From positions 1 through 64,000 of the forward strand of contig JAZSHX010000043.1 in the NCBI GenBank assembly GCA_045533485.1: a stretch of 64,000 nucleotides of DNA, written 5' to 3'. The position numbers were made by a program, and so were the translations under genes. Shown one piece after another: positions 1-8,353 of the stretch; position 1 is the stretch's first letter, and each line of letters starts with the position of its first letter. The notes under the pieces are model-generated. The model had not been told where the DNA came from and did no database searches. It saw only the letters and a list, made by a program, of their open reading frames with translations. Source of the stretch: Scatosoma sp045533485. Its GTDB lineage: Bacteria > Bacillota > Clostridia > Christensenellales > Borkfalkiaceae.

Positions 1-1110
1 GAATTTGCCGCCGAGATCTGTAACGTTGTTATAGACATCTGGCAACCCACACCTGAAAATAAAGTCATCATCAATCTTCCCGTAACCGTTTCTCATTCCA
101 TGCCCCACGTTTATGCAAACCAAGTGGAATATATGTGCAAGCATTTGCATAACAGAGAAAATCTCGTGATTTCTCTCCATCCCCATAACGATAGAGGCTG
201 CGCCGTTGCGGACAGTGAAATGGGACTTCTGGCAGGCGGCGACAGAATCGAAGGTACGCTGTTTGGCAACGGGGAAAGAACGGGCAACGTCGATATCGTA
301 ACGCTTGCCTTAAATATGTATTCGCAGGGCGTAGATCCCAAGCTGGATTTCTCCAACCTGCCTGCCATCACTGCCGTGTACGAACGCGTCACGCGTATGC
401 ACGTAAGCGAAAGACAGCCGTACAGCGGACAGCTGGTATTTGCGGCGTTTTCCGGTTCGCACCAAGACGCGATTGCAAAAGGTATGAAATATCGGGTGGA
501 AAAGGGCGTCGATACGTGGACGGTTCCCTATCTTCCCATCGACCCTGCCGACGTGGGCAGAGTGTACGAAGCGGACGTTATCCGCATCAATTCGCAATCG
601 GGTAAAGGTGGTATCGGGTACATATTAGAAACGCAGTTCAATCTTGTGTTACCCCCGAAAATGCGCGAACAGTTCGGCTATCACGTCAAGAGCATTTCCG
701 ACCACGAACACAGGGAACTCTCTTCCAAAGAAGTGCACGACATTTTCTTAAAAGATTTCGTCAACCTGCACGAAAAATTAAACGTGCTCGAAGCAGGGTA
801 CAGCGAAACGCAGGGCGATAAGCTCAAGGGCAGAGTTGTGATTGAATATAACGGTCAAGCGACCACCGTCGAAGTGGAAGGCAACGGCCGACTGGATTGC
901 GTAAGCTCCGCCATCAAAAAGGTGACGGGAAAAGCGTACGTGTTGGAAAACTACGTAGAACACGCGTTGGAAGAAAAATCCACGTCCAAAGCCGCTTCGT
1001 ACATTTGCATCGTAGCAGATGGAAAACCGTACTGGGGCGCAGGCATTCACAGCGATATTATGACTTCGTCGGTCAAAGCGTTGGTGTCTGCCGTGAATAG
1101 AATGCTGTAA
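1..1110 (+). CDS. leuA: 2-isopropylmalate synthase, 3' part (type-2 LeuA)
   Basis: This enzyme condenses acetyl-CoA with 2-oxoisovalerate, the first committed step of leucine synthesis. The reading frame is open from base 1, so the start lies outside the window; 369 residues are visible. The metal-binding HPHNDRG motif and the GTLFGNGERTGN motif are intact. The C-terminal LeuA dimer/regulatory domain, where leucine feedback acts in this family, fills roughly the last 120 residues. The motif context resembles the longer actinobacterial/fungal type 2 enzyme more than the E. coli type; this is a judgement from memory. The ilvB start follows after 32 bases, so the two genes are probably co-transcribed. 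Confidence 0.95.
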   Translation, partial: EFAAEICNVVIDIWQPTPENKVIINLPVTVSHSMPHVYANQVEYMCKHLHNRENLVISLHPHNDRGCAVADSEMGLLAGGDRIEGTLFGNGERTGNVDIVTLALNMYSQGVDPKLDFSNLPAITAVYERVTRMHVSERQPYSGQLVFAAFSGSHQDAIAKGMKYRVEKGVDTWTVPYLPIDPADVGRVYEADVIRINSQSGKGGIGYILETQFNLVLPPKMREQFGYHVKSISDHEHRELSSKEVHDIFLKDFVNLHEKLNVLEAGYSETQGDKLKGRVVIEYNGQATTVEVEGNGRLDCVSSAIKKVTGKAYVLENYVEHALEEKSTSKAASYICIVADGKPYWGAGIHSDIMTSSVKALVSAVNRML

Positions 1111-1142
1111 GCAACGCAAAAGAAAGGAAAGGAGAAAGAAAT

Positions 1143-2822
1143 ATGAAATTAAAGGGTTCGCAAATTCTTATTCAAACGTTAATCGAACAAGGCGTAACCG
1201 ACGTATTTGGATACCCTGGCGGACAGGTTATCAATATCTACGACGCTTTGTACGAATATAAAGACCAAATCAACCACATTTTGACGGCGCACGAACAGGG
1301 CGCGTCGCACGCGGCGGACGGGTATTCCCGCGCGACGGGTAAAGTGGGCGTATGTATCGCCACCAGCGGTCCGGGCGCAACCAACTTGGTTACCGGTATC
1401 GCAACGGCTATGCTCGATTCTATTCCCTTGGTAGCCATTACGGGTAACGTTCCCAACTCCCTTATCGGGAAAGACAGCTTCCAAGAAGTAGACATTACGG
1501 GCGTGACCATGCCGATTACCAAGCACAATTTCTTCGTAAAGAAAATCGAAGATTTGGCGGACACCGTGCGCAAAGCGTTTGAAATTGCAAAATCGGGCAG
1601 ACCGGGACCCGTGCTTGTGGACATTCCCAAGGACGTGCAGGTAGCGGAATATGAATACGAAAAACAACCCGTGCGCGAAAAGGCGGCTTTGCCCAAGGTG
1701 TGCGAAAAGCAAATTCAAGAAGCCGTGGAAATGCTTGCGCAAGCGGAACGTCCGTATATCTACGTAGGCGGCGGCGCGGCTGGGCTTGGTATGGGCGATG
1801 AAATCGTTGCCCTTGCCGATAAAATCGACGCGGCAATCGGTTGTTCGTTTATGGGGCTGTCCGCAGTGCCGCAAACGAGCGAGCGTTTCTTGGGTATGCA
1901 AGGTATGCACGGGCATTACGCGTCGTCTATGTCGCAAAACGAAGCCGATTTGATTTTGGCAATCGGCGTGCGTTTTTCGGACAGGGCAACGGGTAACGTG
2001 GCAAAATTTGCCAAGAAAACGAAAATTATTCAATTAGACCCCGATTGCGCGGAAATCAACAAAAACGTGCGTGTGGATTTGGGCTTAGTCGGCGACGTGT
2101 ACGATTGCTTTATGCGTATCGCGGCGGCTTGTCCGTCTAAGAGCCACCCTGCGTGGACGGCGCGCGTAAAACAACTTAAAGCGGAAGAACAGGCAACGGA
2201 AGAAGCGATTGCGGCGGCGGATAAATCGACGCTTACCCCGAAAATGGTTATGGATATCGTCAACGAAGAGAAATTGCCTGCAACGATTATCACGACGGAC
2301 GTTGGCCAACACCAAATGTGGGCGGCGCAATACGCACAGTTTGACAAGCCCCGCCGTTTCGTATCCAGCGGCGGTTTGGGTACGATGGGCTTTGGTTTGG
2401 GCGCGGCGATGGGCGCATACGTAGCGACCAAAGACCCTACGGTGCTTATCACGGGCGACGGCAGCTTCGGTATGAACTTGAACGAACTTGCCACGGCGGT
2501 TACTTATAAGCTTCCCATCGTGATCGTGCTTATGAACAACGGCGTGCTGGGTATGGTAAGACAATGGCAAACGCTGTTCTTCGGCAAGAGATATTCCAGC
2601 ACCGTTTTGGATAGAAAAACCGATTTCGTGGCGCTTGCCAAAGCGTTCGGCGCGGACGGATATTTGGCGGAAACGGCGGTGGAATTTAGAAAGGCGTTCA
2701 AACAGGCGGTGCAATCGGGCAAACCTACGGTTATCGACGCGCGCATCGACAAGGACGAATTCGTGCTTCCTATGTTGCCCCCCGGCGGCGCAATCGACGA
2801 TATTATCACGCGTGTGAAATAA
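1143..2822 (+). CDS. ilvB: Acetolactate synthase large subunit
   Basis: This ThDP enzyme makes acetolactate from two pyruvates, or acetohydroxybutyrate from pyruvate and 2-oxobutyrate, for valine/leucine and isoleucine respectively. The 559 residues match the family length. The catalytic Glu lies in AHEQGA (E51), and the FAD/activator region NVPNSLIGKDSFQE follows. The ThDP-Mg motif begins with GDGSFG near residue 438 and ends with the MNN segment. The ribosome binding site AAGGAAAGGAG precedes the ATG. The regulatory subunit gene ilvN lies directly downstream. Confidence 0.97.
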   Translation: MKLKGSQILIQTLIEQGVTDVFGYPGGQVINIYDALYEYKDQINHILTAHEQGASHAADGYSRATGKVGVCIATSGPGATNLVTGIATAMLDSIPLVAITGNVPNSLIGKDSFQEVDITGVTMPITKHNFFVKKIEDLADTVRKAFEIAKSGRPGPVLVDIPKDVQVAEYEYEKQPVREKAALPKVCEKQIQEAVEMLAQAERPYIYVGGGAAGLGMGDEIVALADKIDAAIGCSFMGLSAVPQTSERFLGMQGMHGHYASSMSQNEADLILAIGVRFSDRATGNVAKFAKKTKIIQLDPDCAEINKNVRVDLGLVGDVYDCFMRIAAACPSKSHPAWTARVKQLKAEEQATEEAIAAADKSTLTPKMVMDIVNEEKLPATIITTDVGQHQMWAAQYAQFDKPRRFVSSGGLGTMGFGLGAAMGAYVATKDPTVLITGDGSFGMNLNELATAVTYKLPIVIVLMNNGVLGMVRQWQTLFFGKRYSSTVLDRKTDFVALAKAFGADGYLAETAVEFRKAFKQAVQSGKPTVIDARIDKDEFVLPMLPPGGAIDDIITRVK

Positions 2823-2863
2823 ACGGCGAGGCTAAGGCAAAAGAAGTCTAAAGGAGAAAAAGT

Positions 2864-3361
2864 ATGGAAAACAACAGCTTTATTATAGCGGTATACGTAG
2901 ACAACACGGCAGGCGTTTTGACGCGTGTGTCGGCAATGTTCACCCGTCGCGGTTTTAACATCGACGCCTTGACGGTGGGCGAAACGGAATGCCCCGAATA
3001 TTCCCGTATCACCATCAGTATGCGCGGCGACGATTTGGTGAAGCAACAGCTTATCAACCAACTCAAAAAGCTTTACGTGGTCAAAAAAGTGGAAGTGCTG
3101 GACGACGATCCCATCAAGCGTGAGCTTATGCTTATCAAGGTGTACAACAAAGCCGAACATAGAAGCGATATTATGACGGCGGTGGACGTGTTCCGTGCCA
3201 GCGTTATCGATTATTCCACGGAAAGTATGTGTATCGAAGTGACGGGCAGCCCGTCCAAAATCGACGCGTTTATCAAGCTTATGCAACCCTTTGGCATTTT
3301 GGAAATGTGCCGCACGGGTATCGTTGCACTCGATAGAGCAGCGACTTTGCTTGGTAAATAA
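2864..3361 (+). CDS. ilvN: Acetolactate synthase small (regulatory) subunit
   Basis: This is the regulatory partner of IlvB that confers valine feedback inhibition in this family. The 165 residues comprise an N-terminal ACT domain (residues 4-75, with DNTAGVLTRV and RRGFNIDAL) and a C-terminal ALS-specific domain. The spacing of about 40 bases from ilvB and an AAAGGAG site upstream of the ATG support translation from this start. It equally matches genes named ilvH. Confidence 0.96.
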   Translation: MENNSFIIAVYVDNTAGVLTRVSAMFTRRGFNIDALTVGETECPEYSRITISMRGDDLVKQQLINQLKKLYVVKKVEVLDDDPIKRELMLIKVYNKAEHRSDIMTAVDVFRASVIDYSTESMCIEVTGSPSKIDAFIKLMQPFGILEMCRTGIVALDRAATLLGK

Positions 3362-3437
3362 GCGCAGACAAAACCCAAACACGAAAAAGAAAAAAAATAT
3401 AAAATTATAAATAAAAAAAAGGAAAGGATAAAGTATT

Positions 3438-4457
3438 ATGGCAAACAGAATTTTCTATCAACAAGATTGTGATTTGAACAAACTCGCAGGTAAAACCGTT
3501 GCAATCATCGGTTACGGCTCGCAAGGCCACGCACACGCGCTCAACTTGAAGGAATCGGGCGTAAACGTTGTGGTTGGCTTGTACAACGGCAGCAAGAGCT
3601 GGGCAAAAGCAGAAAAGCAAGGCTTGAAAGTTATGACGGCGGCGGACGCGGCAAAAGCGGCTGACCTTATCATGATTTTGATTAACGACGAAAAACAAGC
3701 GAAGCTTTACAAAGAAAGCATCGAACCCAACCTTACCGAAGGTAAAACGCTTGCGTTCGCGCACGGCTTCAATATTCACTTCGGCTGCATTAAACCCCCG
3801 AAGAACGTAAACGTTATCATGGTAGCGCCCAAAGGCCCCGGCCACACGGTTAGAAGCGAATACCAAGTGGGCAAAGGCGTACCTTGCCTTATCGCGGTGG
3901 AACAAGACGCAACGGGCGACGCACTCGAAATCGGCTTGGCGTATGCGGCTGGTATCGGCGGCGCAAGAGCAGGCGCTTTGGAAACCAACTTTAGAACGGA
4001 AACGGAAACCGACTTGTTCGGTGAACAAGCAGTGCTTTGCGGCGGTGTTTGCGCGCTTATGCAAGCAGGCTTTGAAACGCTTGTAGAAGCTGGCTACGAT
4101 CCCAGAAACGCATACTTTGAATGTATCCACGAAATGAAGCTTATCGTTGACCTTATCTATCAAAGCGGTTTTGAAGGTATGAGATATTCCATTTCCAACA
4201 CGGCAGAATACGGCGATTATATCACCGGCCCGAAGATTATCACGGAAGAAACCAAGAAAGCGATGAGAAAGGTTTTGAAAGATATTCAAGACGGTACGTT
4301 CGCAAAAGATTTCTTGCTCGATATGTCCGACGCAGGCAGCCAAGTACACTTCAACGCAATGAGAAAGATTGCCGCTGAACATCCTGCTGAAGTAGTAGGC
4401 AAGGAAATTAGAAAGTTGTACAGCTGGGCGGACGAAGAAAAGTTTATTAACAACTAA
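3438..4457 (+). CDS. ilvC: Ketol-acid reductoisomerase (class I)
   Basis: The enzyme isomerises and reduces acetolactate or acetohydroxybutyrate to the dihydroxy acid, using NAD(P)H and Mg2+. The 339 residues correspond to the short class I form. The Rossmann motif GYGSQG lies at residues 25-30. The cofactor loop after it reads GLYNGSKSW. Metal ligands lie in ETDLFGEQ in the C-terminal knotted domain. An AAAGGA site precedes the ATG. The 249-base gap after the gene holds repeats rather than a clear terminator. Confidence 0.97.
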   Translation: MANRIFYQQDCDLNKLAGKTVAIIGYGSQGHAHALNLKESGVNVVVGLYNGSKSWAKAEKQGLKVMTAADAAKAADLIMILINDEKQAKLYKESIEPNLTEGKTLAFAHGFNIHFGCIKPPKNVNVIMVAPKGPGHTVRSEYQVGKGVPCLIAVEQDATGDALEIGLAYAAGIGGARAGALETNFRTETETDLFGEQAVLCGGVCALMQAGFETLVEAGYDPRNAYFECIHEMKLIVDLIYQSGFEGMRYSISNTAEYGDYITGPKIITEETKKAMRKVLKDIQDGTFAKDFLLDMSDAGSQVHFNAMRKIAAEHPAEVVGKEIRKLYSWADEEKFINN

Positions 4458-4462
4458 GTTTA

Positions 4463-4677
4463 TAACAGGTGAAACGTGTATATGCGTCGCAATACAGCGT
4501 TAACCTTGCGTTTTCCCTTGCTCGTTTACGCCCAAGTAAACTCCCGTCGGGAAAGCCGCGGTTGCCTTGTCTTGCTCGCATCTACCCGTTTTAACGGTAC
4601 ACCTTTACGCTTATGACAGGCGAAACGTGTATAAGGGCAACAACTCTTCTCCGCGTTTTAACGGTACACCTTTAACT
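4463..4677. repeat. Nested short direct repeats in the ilvC-ilvD gap
   Basis: Two short sequences occur twice in this gap. The first is ACAGGTGAAACGTGTATA (4465-4482) and ACAGGCGAAACGTGTATA (4615-4632), with one mismatch. The second is GTTTTAACGGTACACCTTTA (about 4578-4597 and 4655-4674). They bracket the ~100-bp repeat element at 4484-4582. The arrangement suggests a partial duplication of an intergenic element. No gene is seen here. Confidence 0.7.
4484..4582. repeat. ~100-bp intergenic hairpin repeat, copy 1
   Basis: This block starts GCGTCGCAAT and contains TTAACCTTGCGTTTTCCCTTG and later CGGGAAAGCCGCGG. It aligns over its whole length with 8174-8273. It can fold: TTTCCC pairs with GGGAAA, and an inner stem GTTTAC/GTAAAC closes the tip. 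The inner stem is partly conserved in the second copy although its sequence differs, which points to selection on structure. Confidence 0.75.
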
Positions 4678-4706
4678 TTCATCGTCAACATGAAAAAGGA
4701 ACTCTT

Positions 4707-6365
4707 ATGATTAAAGAAACAATAGTAGACGGATTTCAAAATGCACCCCACAGATCGTTGTATCACGCACTTGGTTTGACGGACGAAGAACAAGCACGTC
4801 CGCTTATCGGTATCGTTTGTTCGTATAACGAAATCGTGCCGGGGCATATCAATCTTGACAAAATTGCCGACGCGGTAAAGCTTGGCGTGGCTATGGCAGG
4901 CGGTACGCCCATTATGTTCCCTGCAATCACCGTTTGCGACGGTATTGCTATGGGGCATACGGGTATGAAATATTCGCTTGTCACCCGTGATTTGATTGCC
5001 GATTCCACCGAAGCGATGGTAATGGCGCACGGCTTTGACGGCTTGGTTATGATACCCAACTGCGATAAAAACGTGCCCGGGCTTTTGATGGCGGCGGCAC
5101 GCTTGAATATCCCCACCGTGTTCGTCAGCGGCGGCCCTATGCTTGCAGGCAGAGTGGGCGGTAAAAAACGCTCCCTTTCCAGTATGTTTGAAGCGGTAGG
5201 CGCGTACACGGCGGGCAAAATCAACGACTGTCAGCTTTCCGAATTTGAAAAGAAAGTTTGTCCCACCTGCGGTTCGTGTTCGGGTATGTACACGGCAAAC
5301 TCTATGAACTGCTTGACGGAAGTGTTGGGTATGGGCTTGCAAGGCAACGGTACCATTCCTGCGGTATATTCCGCGCGTATCGAGCTTGCCAAGCACGCAG
5401 GTATGCAAGTGATGGAGCTTGTCAAGAAAAATATCCGTCCGCGCGATATTATGACGGCGGCGGCGCTCAAAAACGCCATCACGGCGGATATGGCGCTGGG
5501 TTGCTCCACCAACAGTATGTTGCACCTGCCGGCAATCGCCAACGAACTGGGTTTGCCCTTTGATTTGGAAGAAGTCAACGCCATCAGTGAAAAAACGCCC
5601 AACCTGTGCCATTTAGCACCTGCCGGTCCTACCTATATGGAAGATTTGAACGAAGCAGGCGGCGTGCAAGCCGTTTTGAAAGAGTTGGAAGCGCTGAACT
5701 TAATCGACACGTCCGTAATGACCTGCACGGGTAAGACTATGAAGGAAAACCTGCAAGGCATCGTCAATTTGGACGAAGAAGTGATTAGAAAGCCCGAAAA
5801 CGCGTTCTCGCAAACGGGCGGTATTGCCGTGCTCAAAGGCAACCTTGCGCCCGACGGCTGCGTAGTAAAACGCGCGGCGGTAGCCCCTGAAATGCTGGTG
5901 CATAGCGGCCCTGCTAAAGTGTATGAAAGCGAAGAACAATGTATCGCGGCAATTTACGGCGGTAAAATCCAAAAGGGCGACGTGGTGGTTATCCGCTACG
6001 AAGGTCCTGCAGGCGGTCCTGGGATGCGCGAAATGCTTTCGCCTACGTCCGCAATCGCAGGTATGGGCTTGGATAAAGACGTGGCGCTCATTACGGACGG
6101 TAGATTTTCCGGTGCAACGCGCGGCGCGTCCATCGGTCACGTTTCTCCCGAAGCGGTTTCGGGCGGTATGATTGCGTACGTGCAAGACGGCGATATCATT
6201 TCTATTGATATCCCTAATTATAAAATCCACGTGGATATTTCCAGTGAAGAGCTTGCAAAGCGCAAAGCAAACACCGTTTTGAAGAAAAAGCAAGTAAGCG
6301 GTTATTTGAAGAGATACGCTTCCCAAGTATCTTCTGCCGATAAAGGCGCAATTATCAATAAATAA
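4707..6365 (+). CDS. ilvD: Dihydroxy-acid dehydratase
   Basis: This Fe-S dehydratase converts dihydroxyisovalerate and dihydroxymethylvalerate to the 2-oxo acids. It has the full family length of 552 residues. Cluster ligands are visible in NCDKNVPG (near residue 117) and CPTCGSCSGMYTANSMN (from about residue 185). An AAAAAGGA site lies just upstream of the ATG. It is the last enzyme before the unseen transaminase step, and its product 2-oxoisovalerate also feeds LeuA. Confidence 0.97.
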   Translation: MIKETIVDGFQNAPHRSLYHALGLTDEEQARPLIGIVCSYNEIVPGHINLDKIADAVKLGVAMAGGTPIMFPAITVCDGIAMGHTGMKYSLVTRDLIADSTEAMVMAHGFDGLVMIPNCDKNVPGLLMAAARLNIPTVFVSGGPMLAGRVGGKKRSLSSMFEAVGAYTAGKINDCQLSEFEKKVCPTCGSCSGMYTANSMNCLTEVLGMGLQGNGTIPAVYSARIELAKHAGMQVMELVKKNIRPRDIMTAAALKNAITADMALGCSTNSMLHLPAIANELGLPFDLEEVNAISEKTPNLCHLAPAGPTYMEDLNEAGGVQAVLKELEALNLIDTSVMTCTGKTMKENLQGIVNLDEEVIRKPENAFSQTGGIAVLKGNLAPDGCVVKRAAVAPEMLVHSGPAKVYESEEQCIAAIYGGKIQKGDVVVIRYEGPAGGPGMREMLSPTSAIAGMGLDKDVALITDGRFSGATRGASIGHVSPEAVSGGMIAYVQDGDIISIDIPNYKIHVDISSEELAKRKANTVLKKKQVSGYLKRYASQVSSADKGAIINK

Positions 6366-6370
6366 AAACA

Positions 6371-6390
6371 GCGTACCATGTACGCATTGA
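6371..6390. repeat. Dispersed palindromic motif (ACCATGTACG type)
   Basis: The sequence GCGTACCATGTACGCATTGA contains a perfect inverted repeat GCGTAC-CAT-GTACGC. Related sequences sit before several other genes and in hairpins across the window. Here the motif lies 18 bases before the leuC start codon. Confidence 0.6.
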
Positions 6391-6407
6391 ATAAAGGAAA
6401 CAATAAT

Positions 6408-7670
6408 ATGTCTATGACAATGACGCAAAAAATCCTTGCGGCGCACGCAGGGCTTGACAAAGTAGAAGCAGGGCAGCTCGTTCTTGTAAACTTAGACAGA
6501 GTGCTCGGCAACGATATCACTTCCCCCGTGGCAATCAAGGAATTTGACCGTATCGGCGCGGATAAAGTGTACGATAAAGACAAGGTGACGATGGTTATGG
6601 ACCATTTCGCACCCAACAAGGACATCAAAGCCGCCGTGCAATGCAAAACTTGCCGTGATTTTTGCGACAAGTACGACGTGACGCATTTCTACGACGTGGG
6701 AAAAATGGGCATCGAACACGCCTTGCTCCCTGAAAAGGGCTTGGTTGTCCCTGGGGACGTAGTCATCGGCGCGGACTCCCACACCTGCACCTACGGCGCG
6801 CTTGGCGCGTTTTCGACGGGCGTTGGCTCGACGGATATGGCGTGCGGTATGGCAACGGGCAAAGCATGGTTGAAAGTGCCGTCTGCTATCAAGTTTGTTT
6901 TAAAAGGCAAGCTCAACAAATTCGTGTCGGGAAAAGACGTAATTTTGCACATTATCGGCAAAATCGGCGTAGACGGTGCATTGTATAAATCTATGGAATT
7001 TGTGGGCGACGGCGTAAAATCGCTGACCATTTTCGACAGACTTACCATTGCGAATATGGCAATTGAAGCAGGCGCAAAAAACGGTATTTTTGAAGTGGAC
7101 GAGCAAACGCAAGCGTACGTAAAAGAACGGACGGACAAACCGTTTGTCGCATACAAAGCGGACGAAGACGCCGTGTACGACGAAACGTACGAAATCGATT
7201 TATCCACGATTAAATCGACGGTGGCGTTCCCGCACTTGCCCGAAAACACCAAAACGTTCGACGAAATCGGCGATATTGCCATCGACCAAGTGGTGATCGG
7301 CTCTTGCACCAACGGACATTACAAGGATTTAGAAGAAGCAGCACAAATTTTCAAAGGCAAACAAGTGGCAAAACGCGTGCGCGCTATCATTATTCCTGCA
7401 ACGCAGGACATTTACTTAAAAGCAATGGAAAACGGGCTGTTGAAAATCTTTATCGAAGCAGGCTGCGTAGTTTCCACCCCCACGTGCGGTCCTTGCTTAG
7501 GCGGTTATATGGGCATTTTGGCGGCAGGCGAACGCGCCGTTGCTACCACCAACCGTAACTTTGTCGGCCGTATGGGACACGTGGATTCCGAAGTGTATTT
7601 GGCGTCCCCTGCGGTAGCGGCGGCAAGTGCAATTACGGGTAAAATTTCCGCGCCTGAGGAGGTAATGTAA
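6408..7670 (+). CDS. leuC: 3-isopropylmalate dehydratase large subunit
   Basis: This is the aconitase-family large subunit that isomerises 2- to 3-isopropylmalate together with LeuD. The start at 6408 (protein begins MSMTMTQK) is preferred to an in-frame ATG at 6378, because AAAGGA lies just upstream and the earlier ATG falls inside the dispersed repeat. Residues binding the 4Fe-4S cluster are in GSCTNG (about residue 299) and in TPTCGPC (about 358-364). The length of 420 residues fits the HacA/LeuC2-like group. The gene overlaps leuD by one base. Confidence 0.95.
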   Translation: MSMTMTQKILAAHAGLDKVEAGQLVLVNLDRVLGNDITSPVAIKEFDRIGADKVYDKDKVTMVMDHFAPNKDIKAAVQCKTCRDFCDKYDVTHFYDVGKMGIEHALLPEKGLVVPGDVVIGADSHTCTYGALGAFSTGVGSTDMACGMATGKAWLKVPSAIKFVLKGKLNKFVSGKDVILHIIGKIGVDGALYKSMEFVGDGVKSLTIFDRLTIANMAIEAGAKNGIFEVDEQTQAYVKERTDKPFVAYKADEDAVYDETYEIDLSTIKSTVAFPHLPENTKTFDEIGDIAIDQVVIGSCTNGHYKDLEEAAQIFKGKQVAKRVRAIIIPATQDIYLKAMENGLLKIFIEAGCVVSTPTCGPCLGGYMGILAAGERAVATTNRNFVGRMGHVDSEVYLASPAVAAASAITGKISAPEEVM

Positions 7671-8161
7671 TGGTTTTTAAGGGTAAATCTATCAACTACG
7701 GCGACAACGTAGATACGGACGTAATTATTCCTGCAAGATATTTGAATACCAGCGATAAAAAGGAGCTGGCATCCCACTGTATGGAAGATATCGACAAGGA
7801 TTTTGTGAACAAAGTGCAAAAGGGCGATATCATCACGGCTGGGTTTAACTTTGGCTGCGGTTCTTCCCGTGAACACGCGCCTATCGCTATCAAGGAAAGC
7901 GGTATCTCGCTTGTAATTGCAAGAAGCTTTGCGCGTATTTTCTACCGCAACGCAATCAACATCGGGCTTGCCATTGTGGAATGCCCCGAAGCGGTAGACG
8001 GTATTAAGGACGGCGATATCGTGGAAGCCGATTTGGATAACGGCGTCATTTACAACCGCACCAGCGGTGCGTCGTTCAAAACGCAGCCGTTCCCCCCGTT
8101 TATCCAAAAAATTATTGAAAACGGTGGGCTAGTGGCTTCTATTCAAAAGGGCGACATCTAA
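7670..8161 (+). CDS. leuD: 3-isopropylmalate dehydratase small subunit
   Basis: This is the swivel-domain partner of LeuC. The 163 residues include GDNVDTDVIIPARY near the start and FNFGCGSSREHAP, the substrate-recognition loop of the family. The start codon shares its A with the leuC stop, so translation is coupled. The GAGGTAATG just upstream, inside leuC, provides the ribosome binding site. Confidence 0.96.
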   Translation: MVFKGKSINYGDNVDTDVIIPARYLNTSDKKELASHCMEDIDKDFVNKVQKGDIITAGFNFGCGSSREHAPIAIKESGISLVIARSFARIFYRNAINIGLAIVECPEAVDGIKDGDIVEADLDNGVIYNRTSGASFKTQPFPPFIQKIIENGGLVASIQKGDI

Positions 8162-8173
8162 AACGACGTATAA

Positions 8174-8273
8174 GCGTCGCAATCCCACGTTAACCTTGCG
8201 TTTTCCCTTGTCGCGCACGCTTTAGTACGCTCCCTGCGGGAAAGCCGCGGCTGCCTTGGCTTGCTCGCTTCTC
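8174..8273. repeat. ~100-bp intergenic hairpin repeat, copy 2
   Basis: This matches 4484-4582 along its whole length. The start GCGTCGCAAT, the segment GTTAACCTTGCGTTTTCCCT and CGGGAAAGCCGCGG are shared, and the central loop differs. It occupies the leuD to next-gene gap of 192 bases, directly before the non-biosynthetic gene inserted in the operon. Confidence 0.75.
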
Positions 8274-8330
8274 CGCCGTTTTGCAAAAGCGCAAATTAGA
8301 CTACATTTTACGCATTTCTTAAAAAATGAC

Positions 8331-8350
8331 GCTACCATGTACGGGGTGAA
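8331..8350 (+). repeat. Dispersed motif (ACCATGTACG type) before the GH-like gene
   Basis: The sequence GCTACCATGTACGGGGTGAA matches the motif at 6371. Its GGGGTGAA end, together with the following GG, forms the probable ribosome binding site of the gene starting at 8354. Confidence 0.55.
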
Positions 8351-8353
8351 GGT

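Noticed and set aside
1179..2714. Long antisense open frames opposite ilvB and other GC-richer genes
   Set aside because: They are mirror frames of strongly coding genes, have Arg/His-rich composition typical of antisense reading and no initiation signals.
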